Source: Candidatus Defluviibacterium haderslevense (GTDB lineage Bacteria > Bacteroidota > Bacteroidia > Chitinophagales > Saprospiraceae). Taken from it: a stretch of DNA of 64,000 nt. The stretch spans positions 3,857,501-3,921,500 of the forward strand of contig JADJRL010000003.1 in the NCBI GenBank assembly GCA_016712225.1, given 5' to 3'. This document shows positions 1 to 9,400 of the stretch, piece by piece. Position numbers and translations under genes: made by a program. The notes below the pieces were generated by a model, which ran no database searches, was not told the origin of the DNA, and saw only the letters and a list, made by a program, of their open reading frames with translations. Within the stretch, counting starts at the first letter, position 1. Each line of letters starts with the position of its first letter.

Positions 1-23
1 TCCTTAATATTTTTGAGATCCAT
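1..23 (-). CDS. Probable RND efflux permease, first codons only (partial)
   Basis: An ATG on the minus strand at 23-21 opens a frame that runs out of the window as MDLKNIK. It begins 34 bases downstream of the stop of the efflux adaptor gene on the same strand. In adaptor operons of this type the next gene is normally the inner-membrane RND pump, so this is read as its start. Only seven residues are visible, so the assignment rests on context alone. Confidence 0.4.
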
Positions 24-57
24 AACTTTTTTTTGTAATCAATTGAGGAAAATAAAC

Positions 58-1194
58 TTAATTCTGTATGGTCTGTCCATCTACAATTTCAGTATATCCT
101 AAAGTAATATAATTGTCACCTGATTTTAATCCTTCTAATATCACCGTTTGGCCATTGTATTGTTGACCTGTTTTGATGATTTGTTTTCTGGCATACATAA
201 TACCATTTTTGTTTTCAACAACCAATATGTAATCTTCGCCATTAATACTTTTTTGAATAACATTTGACGGTACTACAATTACAGATTTTTGAATGCCATC
301 ATTAATTTTAAGTTTGACTATTTGATTGGTAATAAATTTTTCCTTTGCAGGAGGAAGTTTCGCTTCGACATTTATTGTGCGACTACTTGCATTAACGGTT
401 TGACCTACATAACTTAATGCACTGGAGAGTTCTTTGTCTAAGTCAGGAAAGTACAATGAAACTTTATCTCCTTTTTTTACTTTACTCGCAAACTGATCAC
501 TTAGTCTAGCTTTAATCATTAAATTGGAATTATTAACCACACGGATCCCTGCAAAACCTGGAGATGCGATTTCACCAATTTTTACTTTGATTTCATCAAC
601 AATACCATTGACTGGTGACTTAATGTTAGTCATGGACAATTGACTTTGAAGTGTTTTTAATTTTTGTTCTAGTTGTTCTTTTTGATTTTTAGCTTGTAAA
701 AATTGTGATTCACTTCCTATGTTTTGTTCCCATAGTGATTTTTGTTTATCAAACATGGTATTGGCCATGGCTATTGCTGTTTTTATTTCTTCAATACCTT
801 GTTTCATAGTAGCACCATCCATTTGAGCTAATATTTGACCTGCAAGAACACGGTCACCTTCTTTCACATAAATTTTTGTTATCAGACCGGGCATTTGAGG
901 TGCTGCTAAGACATTCTGAGCGGCATCAACAATGCCTTGAGTTTCAATGAAGTGTTTGAAATCTTGTTTTCTAGCTGAATCTATAGTTACTTTCTTTGCC
1001 TTGGAGGTTTTGACAAAACTAGTATCTGTTTTAGAAATTTCAATTTCTAATTGTTTAACTTGGGTATTGAGCTCTTGAATTTGAGCTTTAAGTTGTTGTA
1101 ATTTTTCTTTTGGATCAACGGTGGTTTCTGGCTTTTTGCATGCTCCAACGATGGTTAATAAGATAAACAGGGTAATCGAAATAACATTTTTCAT
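58..1194 (-). CDS. RND efflux periplasmic adaptor (membrane fusion protein), lipoprotein
   Basis: Periplasmic adaptor subunit that would link an inner-membrane RND pump to an outer-membrane channel. The N-terminus is a lipoprotein signal with lipobox VGAC (Cys about residue 19-20). A coiled-coil stretch follows (about 27-60), then the first half of a barrel-sandwich (GLITKIYVKEGDRVLAGQ, about 105-125), an alpha-helical hairpin (about 130-190), the second half-motif (IKSPVNGIVDEI, about 192-203) and beta-barrel/membrane-proximal domains to residue 379. Length is normal for the family. Two adjacent ATG codons are possible starts (1197 or 1194). The permease start follows at once downstream, so this is the first gene of an efflux operon reading leftwards out of the window. 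The substrate cannot be told from the sequence. Confidence 0.88.
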   Translation of the reverse strand: MKNVISITLFILLTIVGACKKPETTVDPKEKLQQLKAQIQELNTQVKQLEIEISKTDTSFVKTSKAKKVTIDSARKQDFKHFIETQGIVDAAQNVLAAPQMPGLITKIYVKEGDRVLAGQILAQMDGATMKQGIEEIKTAIAMANTMFDKQKSLWEQNIGSESQFLQAKNQKEQLEQKLKTLQSQLSMTNIKSPVNGIVDEIKVKIGEIASPGFAGIRVVNNSNLMIKARLSDQFASKVKKGDKVSLYFPDLDKELSSALSYVGQTVNASSRTINVEAKLPPAKEKFITNQIVKLKINDGIQKSVIVVPSNVIQKSINGEDYILVVENKNGIMYARKQIIKTGQQYNGQTVILEGLKSGDNYITLGYTEIVDGQTIQN

Positions 1195-1197
1195 CAA

Positions 1198-1916
1198 GAT
1201 GATTTTTTTGCTTTATAAAACCTTCAATTAACGCCTTAAAATTCAAATAGTTTTAGTTGTAAAACAAAATATCATTCTGAAATGAGTCAAAATACACCTA
1301 AAATTCCAAATTTTATATTTTAATATAATTGATTTCTTATCCAATTGGATGATTGGAATTATTAGGAAAAGAAACCTTTTGAAAGCAATTTAATATAAGC
1401 TATTGATAATGAGCTATTTGATTTATTTTAATATTTGTTAATTTTGTAATATAACATGCAGTGGATTCATTGAGTGGATTTATGTCCTTAGCGTAATATT
1501 TGAGTCGGGGATAGGGTAAAAATGTCTAAAATTTTAAGAAATGTATGAAAATTTGAATGTTTTTTTGATCATTTGAAATTGGGTTAAAATTTCTTACATA
1601 AATTTTTTTTATTAATACTGATAAAAGCTAAATTGTATTTTACTTAAATTCATGTGATAATGTATGATGAAAATATATAATCTGTTCATATTGTAATTTT
1701 CAATCATTTTTACCATTTTTTGATTTTTTTTTGGAACATAAGTTGCCTTTATATGCCAAGATGCATTGTGGTATTCATCAGAATATTTTAAGTAATTCTA
1801 GTGTATATCATAGTCATTAATACTCCCCAAAGTATTCATACCCCCCCTGATTCTTTGTTGCCAGCAAAGGGTGTAGATGATTTTGGCATAAACGAATTTT
1901 TTAAACTAAGCGTTTT
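1198..1916. other. Long intergenic region between divergent efflux adaptor and first giant gene
   Basis: This 719-base AT-rich stretch separates two divergently transcribed genes and holds no convincing coding frame. It contains one well-formed Bacteroidota-type promoter on the plus strand at 1417-1446, about 460 bases ahead of the next start codon. A run of seven C sits at about 1843-1849, and an imperfect dyad (CTTTGTTG/CAGCAAAG) lies at about 1853-1869. No tRNA or known riboswitch was recognised. Confidence 0.5.
1417..1446 (+). promoter_or_regulatory. Bacteroidota-type promoter (TTTG ... TAATTTTG)
   Basis: TTTG at 1417-1420 and TAATTTTG at 1439-1446 are separated by 18 bases, close to the TTTG-N19-21-TAnnTTTG consensus of Bacteroidota housekeeping promoters. 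Transcription would start near 1453 and give the giant gene at 1917 a leader of about 460 bases, or serve an unrecognised small RNA. Confidence 0.4.
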
Positions 1917-4900
1917 ATGAAGAAACTAAGTTTTACACAATTAACCAAACACAAAGCTATTCGAGGAGCTCTATCCTTGATTGTTTTTTCCTTTGCACTT
2001 GTGCTCGGAAAACTCCAGGCACAATGTCCTGCGAATTTCTCTACACCTATCCCTACAATTGCTTGTCAGGGTCAGGTGAGTACCTATTTTATTACGAATT
2101 ATGATAACACCGCTATTACGGGTTATAATTATTCGATTGTTCCATTAACAGGAACAGCTAATTACAATTTAGTAGGTGCAAACTTAACTATTACTTATTC
2201 TACACCGGGAGATGTAAGTTTTAATTTGGTATTGATTCCAGTATCTGCTGCAATCCCGTGTGCCACACAAACTTTTAATGTGCGCGTAGGGGCCCTTTTT
2301 GCACCACAAGCTAATTGTAATGATACCATCAATGTATCATTAGACGAACTATGTGTGGCAAGAGTTACGCCAGATATGGTTCTAGAGGGAAATACCTATA
2401 ATTATTTGGATTATGATGTAGTCATCAGAGACCAAATAACTAAGGTTACCATTCCAGGTAGTCCTTTAGTGTCAAGAGCTTATCTTGGTAAGTTTCTTGA
2501 AGTTTCTGCAATTCACAGATGTTCAGGAAATTCTTGTTGGGGTGTACTTCGTATAGAGGACAAATTGAAACCTATATTGAATTGTAAGACTTATATTGTA
2601 GATTGTGGAACGCCTACAACCCCAGAAGTACTTGGATTTCCTAAACCAGTTGGAGCTCCAAATCCAACTCCAGTTGTTGGTCAACCAAGGACTTATACTA
2701 GTAATTCATCTTTTTATGATAATTGTGGACCAACCACATTTAAATACAATGATAGAAAAATTCAAGTTGTTTGTCCTCCTGCAGTAACGTATATTGATAC
2801 GATTTTCCGGGATTGGACAGCTAATGATTCATATGGTAATCAGATCACATGTTCTGATACTATATTGGTTCGAGCTGGTACAACTCTAGGTTTAATCTGT
2901 CCACCTAATTGGGATGATATATCTCATTTTGCAATACCATGTGATACCACTATTGAGAGAGATGCGAATGGTTACCCACATCCAAACGTAACGGGTTATC
3001 CTACTGGAATAGGTTGTAGGAATATTAATTATACTTATACAGATCTTAGATTGAATGTATGTCAAGGTAGTTATAAAATTCTTAGAGAATGGTTAATTGC
3101 TGACTGGTGTACAGGAACGACTGCGACATGTACCCAAATATTAAAAATTTTGGATAAGAGAGGTCCATTGTTAGTATGTGCCTCCAGACAAACAGTTTCT
3201 ACTGCTATAAATTCATGTGAAGGATGGGCTGATATCAAAGTGCCTACTATATTGGCAGGAGAATGTTCTAGTGTGACATGGGATGTCTTAGTAAAGAGAG
3301 GAGTAGAAGATACTACAGTAAGACCCACTTCTATTGCTGCTGTTCGCGATGGAATAACATTAAATGCGGATGGATCGTATCATGTTGCAAATTTACCGGT
3401 TGGTCTTTCTTGGGTTTTGTTTATTGGAACAGATGCTTGTGGAAATTCAACAGAATGTTCAACAGAGATATTTGTTGCTGAAAAAACCAAACCTACTCCA
3501 GTATGTCATTTTGAAACTGTAGTAACGCTTTCTGATGAAGGAATAGCTAAAGTATTTGCTTCATCCTTTGATGATGGATCACATGATAATTGTGCATTAG
3601 ATTCATTCAAAGTTAGACGTATGAATCCAACTTCAAACTGTTTTGGTCCTGAAGGAAATTCAGTGTTTGGAAATTTTGTGAAATTCTGTTGTACAGATAT
3701 TCCGAACAACCCAATAGTTGTAATTCTACAAGTTAGAGATAAAGCTGGAAATACAAATGAATGTATGGTACAAGTTACGGTACAAGATAAAAAGCCACCA
3801 GTAATTACTTGTCTTCCAAATATAACAGTAAGTTGTGGATTTGATTATTCAAACTTAAATGTATTTGGAACATACAGACGTAATCAATCTGATCGGAAAC
3901 AAATTTTATTGAACGATATCAGGAATACTTTAAACGTGCCTCAACCTTATTTATGGGGATTGGATGGTTTAGTTATAGAAGATTGTACCCTAACTGTTGA
4001 TTCATCAATATCTAATACTGTAAATGCATGTGGAGTAGGAAATATATCCAGAGTATATACCTTTAGAGATGAATTTAATCCTACCCAAACATGTGTCCAA
4101 AATATTTCTGTAATAAACTTTACTCCTTACAAAGGGTTGTCAATAGTCTGGCCTGGTGATGTCATTATTGAAGGTTGTTTAACATCTTCTGATACGGCTC
4201 GAACTGGTGCACCTAGATGGCCATCTAATGTTCCTTGTTCAAACATCCTTTCAACTTTTGAAGATCAAACCTTTAATATAGTAGAAGGAGTTTGTTATAA
4301 AATATTGCGTAAATGGACCGTAGTTGACTGGTGTAACTTTAACATTAATACAGGTGCTGGACGTTGGACATATACTCAGATTATTAAAGTTAAAAATTCT
4401 GTTGCACCAACGATCACAAGTTCATGTAGTAATCAGGTATTCGATAGCCAATCACCTGAATGTAATGGATTTGCTGCTTTAGTTGCAACTGCTACAGATG
4501 ATTGTACCCATCCAGAAGATTTGGTTTGGTCTTATAAAATTGATTTATTTAATAATAATTCGATAGATATTAACGGCTTCACAAATAATGCTACTGGAAC
4601 TTATCCTGGTGGAACACATAAAATTACCTGGACTGTAGCAGATCAATGTGGAAATGAAACATCTTGTACATATACCTTCAAGATCAGAGATGCAAAACAG
4701 CCAACGCCATATTGTAGAACTGGTATTATTACAGTAATAATGCCATCAAGTGGATCGGTGACTGTTTGGGCAAGTGATTTAAACCTTGACAGTAAGGATA
4801 ATTGTACACCAAGTAATCAATTGAGATATTCATTCTCTTCAAATGTTTTTAACACATCACAAACTTATGTATGCTCCCAGATTACTGATGGTATTTCTAA

Positions 4901-6263
4901 AACGTTCGATGTTAGAATATACGTTACTGACTTAGAAGGAAATCAAGATTACTGTGATACAAAAATAACAATACAAGATGGATTGGGAAATGCATGTCCT
5001 GATAATATTACTGGAGGTGGAACTTCTAGTTTAGTTGCAGGTACATTATCAACATCAAACAATGCTAATCTTGAACAAGCTATGGTTTCAATTAATGGAA
5101 ATATGCCATCAATGCCGAAATATCACATGACTCAAAAAGATGGTAAATATGCATTTCCTGCTATTCCTTTAAGTGAAAACTATACGATAAACGCTGAGAA
5201 GAATGATGATCCTTTAAATGGTGTTTCTACGCAAGACATAGTATTAATACAAAAGCATATTTTAGGAATATCTACCTTGAATTCAGCTTACAAAATTATA
5301 GCTGCAGATGTAAACGACTCTAAAACAATAACAGCTAAGGATATTTCGGATTTAAGAAAGCTGATCTTAGGAGTAACCAATGAATTGCCATTAAAAAAAT
5401 CATGGAGATTTATTAATGCTTCTCAACAATTTCAAGATCAAAAATCTCCTTGGCCTTTACAAGAGGTTGTGCAAATAGATAAATTGAGTTCTGATATGTT
5501 AGAGAACAATTTTATAGCTGTGAAAGTGGGTGATGTAAATGGTAATGCTAAAGCTAATCAATTAACAGTTAGTACTTCAAGAACTAATGCAGATATGTTT
5601 ATTGACCTAAAAGATCTGTCTTTTGTTGAAGGACAATTAATAGAAGTTCCATTCAGTGATTTAGAAGCAAATACTATTTCTGGTTTGCAAATGGAAATTG
5701 TTTTTGACCCAGAGGTATTGCATTTTGTTGAAATAAAATCAGGACAACTTAATATCCATGAACAGAATGTTAATTATACTTATGTTTCTCAAGGTAAAAT
5801 TAGATTGAGTTGGGATTATGCCACAGGAGTGTTGTGTAATAAACCATTATTTAGTCTTGTATTCAATGGACTTAAGAAAGGAATAGTAAGTGAGCATTTA
5901 GCTTTAGGAACAGATAGTTACAAATCTGAAGCATATGATATAGAAGGAAATGAGATGAATATTAGGGCATCTTATGGTGGGAATGCAACGAATTCAAATA
6001 ATGGATTCTATTTATATCAAAATGAGCCAAATCCTTTTAGTTCCGTTACAAAAATTTCATTCCAATTACCTGAAGACGCTGTAGCTAATCTTAGAGTTTA
6101 CGATGTGAATGGAAAGATCTTGAAGGAATTATCGAAACAATACAAAGCTGGTTTGAATAATATTGAAATCAGTAAGAAAGAATTACAAGCTAGTGGCATA
6201 CTTTATTATCGCTTAGAAACCAATAATCATAGGGCCATTCGCAAAATGATATTAATTGAGTAG
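1917..6263 (+). CDS. Giant T9SS-secreted HYR-like/dockerin/cohesin-like surface protein, copy 1
   Basis: Predicted cell-surface or extracellular protein of 1,448 aa. It has a signal peptide ending in LQAQ (about residue 36), a PKD-like head (about 37-130), then a long cysteine-rich core of HYR-like modules marked by repeated DNC, DxCGN and VxDxxxPxxxC patterns and by a distinctive KFCCTD block. A dockerin lies at about 1096-1155: the second F-hand (DVNDSKTITAKD) is canonical and the first (NDDPLNGVSTQD) degenerate. A cohesin-like beta domain (LQMEIVFDPEVLHFVEI) occupies about 1240-1345, and a T9SS type A sorting domain (LYQNEPNPF to KMILIE) fills 1363-1448. It is the first of three tandem paralogues. 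Compared with the others it carries an extra stretch near residues 655-690. Ligand and role are unknown; adhesion or matrix assembly is an inference. Confidence 0.85.
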   Translation: MKKLSFTQLTKHKAIRGALSLIVFSFALVLGKLQAQCPANFSTPIPTIACQGQVSTYFITNYDNTAITGYNYSIVPLTGTANYNLVGANLTITYSTPGDVSFNLVLIPVSAAIPCATQTFNVRVGALFAPQANCNDTINVSLDELCVARVTPDMVLEGNTYNYLDYDVVIRDQITKVTIPGSPLVSRAYLGKFLEVSAIHRCSGNSCWGVLRIEDKLKPILNCKTYIVDCGTPTTPEVLGFPKPVGAPNPTPVVGQPRTYTSNSSFYDNCGPTTFKYNDRKIQVVCPPAVTYIDTIFRDWTANDSYGNQITCSDTILVRAGTTLGLICPPNWDDISHFAIPCDTTIERDANGYPHPNVTGYPTGIGCRNINYTYTDLRLNVCQGSYKILREWLIADWCTGTTATCTQILKILDKRGPLLVCASRQTVSTAINSCEGWADIKVPTILAGECSSVTWDVLVKRGVEDTTVRPTSIAAVRDGITLNADGSYHVANLPVGLSWVLFIGTDACGNSTECSTEIFVAEKTKPTPVCHFETVVTLSDEGIAKVFASSFDDGSHDNCALDSFKVRRMNPTSNCFGPEGNSVFGNFVKFCCTDIPNNPIVVILQVRDKAGNTNECMVQVTVQDKKPPVITCLPNITVSCGFDYSNLNVFGTYRRNQSDRKQILLNDIRNTLNVPQPYLWGLDGLVIEDCTLTVDSSISNTVNACGVGNISRVYTFRDEFNPTQTCVQNISVINFTPYKGLSIVWPGDVIIEGCLTSSDTARTGAPRWPSNVPCSNILSTFEDQTFNIVEGVCYKILRKWTVVDWCNFNINTGAGRWTYTQIIKVKNSVAPTITSSCSNQVFDSQSPECNGFAALVATATDDCTHPEDLVWSYKIDLFNNNSIDINGFTNNATGTYPGGTHKITWTVADQCGNETSCTYTFKIRDAKQPTPYCRTGIITVIMPSSGSVTVWASDLNLDSKDNCTPSNQLRYSFSSNVFNTSQTYVCSQITDGISKTFDVRIYVTDLEGNQDYCDTKITIQDGLGNACPDNITGGGTSSLVAGTLSTSNNANLEQAMVSINGNMPSMPKYHMTQKDGKYAFPAIPLSENYTINAEKNDDPLNGVSTQDIVLIQKHILGISTLNSAYKIIAADVNDSKTITAKDISDLRKLILGVTNELPLKKSWRFINASQQFQDQKSPWPLQEVVQIDKLSSDMLENNFIAVKVGDVNGNAKANQLTVSTSRTNADMFIDLKDLSFVEGQLIEVPFSDLEANTISGLQMEIVFDPEVLHFVEIKSGQLNIHEQNVNYTYVSQGKIRLSWDYATGVLCNKPLFSLVFNGLKKGIVSEHLALGTDSYKSEAYDIEGNEMNIRASYGGNATNSNNGFYLYQNEPNPFSSVTKISFQLPEDAVANLRVYDVNGKILKELSKQYKAGLNNIEISKKELQASGILYYRLETNNHRAIRKMILIE

Positions 6264-6269
6264 AGATTG

Positions 6270-6313
6270 GGATCTAATACTGAGTTGAAATATTTCGACT
6301 CAGTATTGGATCC
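6270..6313 (+). terminator. Hairpin after giant gene 1
   Basis: Arms of 16 bases (GGATCTAATACTGAGT and ACTCAGTATTGGATCC, one G-T wobble) close a 12-base loop seven bases after the stop codon. There is no strong T-tract, so it may act as a terminator, an mRNA stabiliser or an attenuator between paralogues. Confidence 0.6.
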
Positions 6314-6460
6314 ATTTGATATCCCCTTATATAAATCTACCCCCCGTAGTTAAAATTATCCATTGTGATTACTCAAAAGAACCGTTTGAGGATCTCAGAA
6401 ATTGTCAATTTAAAAACTCAAGAAATGAACATAATTATTACAAATATTAAATTATTCAAG

Positions 6461-9400
6461 ATGAGCAATTTATTACAAAAAAAGCAACTTACTCGATCTC
6501 AAAATAGCATAAATGTGCTATCAAGTATCAAGTTACTTGCTTTAGTTTTACTTTTTCTACCACTTCATGGAAGTTTAAATGCACAGTGTTTTACTGTGAC
6601 TAAATCTTTACTTGGTGTGGCGCCTGCAACCAGTAATATTCCTGGTAATATTGATGTCACTTACCGTATCATGGTTGTGAACAGCAATTGTGCTATTGCA
6701 ACAGGTGTAAATGTATCAGAAGATTTAGCCTCAGTTGCTAATCTAGGTACAGCATTTGTTTCTGTTGTTGGATTTCCAGTGATTGCATATGTTTCGCCGA
6801 CTGCAAATGGTGGAATTGTCAACACAGGATACACAGGTACGGCCGTTGATCCTAATTTACTAACGGCAATTGGGGGTGCAGTACTTTTTCAAAACGATAC
6901 TGTGATTTACCATTTAACAGTGCAGGTTAATCCTAGAGCTGCTGGAGCACCAGGTGTGCTAAACAACACAGCAATTGTAACTAATATACTACCTGTGGCT
7001 ACACCTCCTTCTAATTCAAATGCTGTTGCATTACCTGATTGTTGGAGTAATTGTCAGTTGGCTTGTAACAACCAAGTTCAAGTATCAGTTAACAGTTTTT
7101 GTGAAGCTGAAATTCTTTCTGCAATGATATTGGAAGGAGAGTCTTCTGTTTGTGCTAATCTTGGATTCTTTCAAGTTACGTTGTATTATAACAATGTATT
7201 AGTTACTATGCCTTTGAACAAAAGTTTTATAGGTAAAAAATTAAAAGTTAACGTTCGTAATATTGTTTGTAATAATTCATGTTGGGGTAATATCTTATTA
7301 GAAGATAAAACGCCACCAGTTTTAAATTGTAAGGTTAGGGATACTTTTAGTTGTGCTACCAATTTAAATCCTGTTTCATTTGGATTTCCTGTTAATCCAG
7401 CATTTATTAATCTTTCAGTTTATCCATATGTAGTTACAGGATTAGATGCTTGTGGTAGTGTAACATTAACCTTCAAGGATAGTATAGTTAAGTATGATTG
7501 TTCCAACAGCGTTTTAAGTGCTACCGTATACAGAAAATGGTGCGCTAAAGATCCTGGTGGATACGAAACGTGTTGTATTGATACCATAGATCTTCAAAGA
7601 GGAACTATTGCTGATATAGTTTTACCTAGACATTATGATGGACAGCCAGGAAATTTACCTGCACTTCAATGCAATGGCAGTTGGACTAAATTTCCAAATG
7701 GAAATCCGGATACAACAGCAACAGGTACTGGTAAGCCTAGTGGTATACTTTGTGGTAATATTCAATATGATTTTAGTGATGATACATTAAGAGTTTGTCC
7801 TGGTACATTTAAATTATTACGTAGATGGTTGATTATCGATTGGTGTGACCCAAATAATCGTCTGAATTTTATACAATTAATTAAAGTGGTTGATGATAGA
7901 GCTCCGGCTTTCATTCCGCCTGCTACAATTACAATTAGTACAGAAACGCACAGTTGTGCGGGATCATATATTGTCCCTGTTCCGGAAAACTTATTGCCAA
8001 ATACTGTAAATAATGTTAATACACCCTATGTTTTGGAGAATTGCTCCGGATGGACATATACAGTAAGACATTTAGCTGCAACAGATCCAAATAATTGCAA
8101 TCCTGCATTTGGTGCAGGGGATACCCACAATGTAACCAAATTAGCAGATGGTCGATATCGAGTTGATAATATGCCATTGGGTTGTAACTGGATTTATTAC
8201 AGAGTTTGTGACGGTTGTGGAAATTGTACGGAAGGTTCATTTGACATTAAAGTAGAAGATAAAACACCTCCTAATGCTGTTTGTCAACAAAAGACTGTTG
8301 TAGCATTAACAACTAACGGTGGAAGTGGATCAGTTAGAGCTACTGTTCCTGCATCAACTTTTGATCAAGGAAGTTTTGATAATTGTGCTATGGGAAGATT
8401 TAGAGCAAGACGTATGAATCCAAGTTCTTGTGGTAGTACAAATTTTGCTGATAGTGTTTCTTTCTGTTGTGAAGATGTCTTGGCTAGTCCAATTCGAATC
8501 GTATTACAAGTTATTGATAAGGCAAATAATTCAAGCGAGTGTATGGTAGATGTAATTGTTCAAGATAAATTACCACCACATATTTCATGCCCAAGAGATA
8601 CTGTTGTAAATTGTGAAACAGATATAAGTAATTTAAATGTTTTTGGAAATGCTACTGCAACAGACAACTGTTCAGTTGTGATCTCTACAAGAGTAGAAAA
8701 TAATTTGACTGCATGTAATGTAGGAACAATCAAAAGATGGTTTATTGCTACAGATCCAGGAGGTCGAAAAGACTCATGTTTCCAAGTCATTACAGTTCGT
8801 GATATTAGACCATTTAAAGGTGCAGATATAACTTGGCCAGCAGATATCACCCTTGTAGGATGTAACAATTCTACTTCAACAAGTATAACTGGTAAGCCGG
8901 TTTTTGCAAACCAAGATCATTGTAATCAAATTATAGCTAATTCAACAGATTTGACTTTTAATTATGTTGAAGGAGTTTGTTTTAAAATATTAAGAAAGTG
9001 GACTGTTATAGATTGGTGCACATATGATGTGCGAAATCCAGTCGAAGGAGTTGGATTATGGTATCATACACAAGTGATTAAAATAAACAATACCCAAGCG
9101 CCAACTTTTACAAGTTCATGTGCAGATCGTGATTCATGTATAAGAGAAAATTGTAATGTACAAATTCGATTTACTGCATCAGCAACTGATGATTGTACTA
9201 TGCAGGATGAATTGATATGGACGTATCAATTAGATCGAGATAATAATGGAACGATAGATCAAACCGGTTCTAGCAGATCATTTTTACCAAATACAAATTT
9301 AACAGCTGGAACTCATAGAATAACATTTACAGTAAGCGATCAATGTGGAAATAAATCTACCTGTACTTATTTGCAAACCGTTCATGATTGTAAATTACCT

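Noticed and set aside
2605..2787. Antisense and alternate-frame open frames inside the giant genes
   Set aside because: They are shadows of long, low-GC coding sequence with no independent support.
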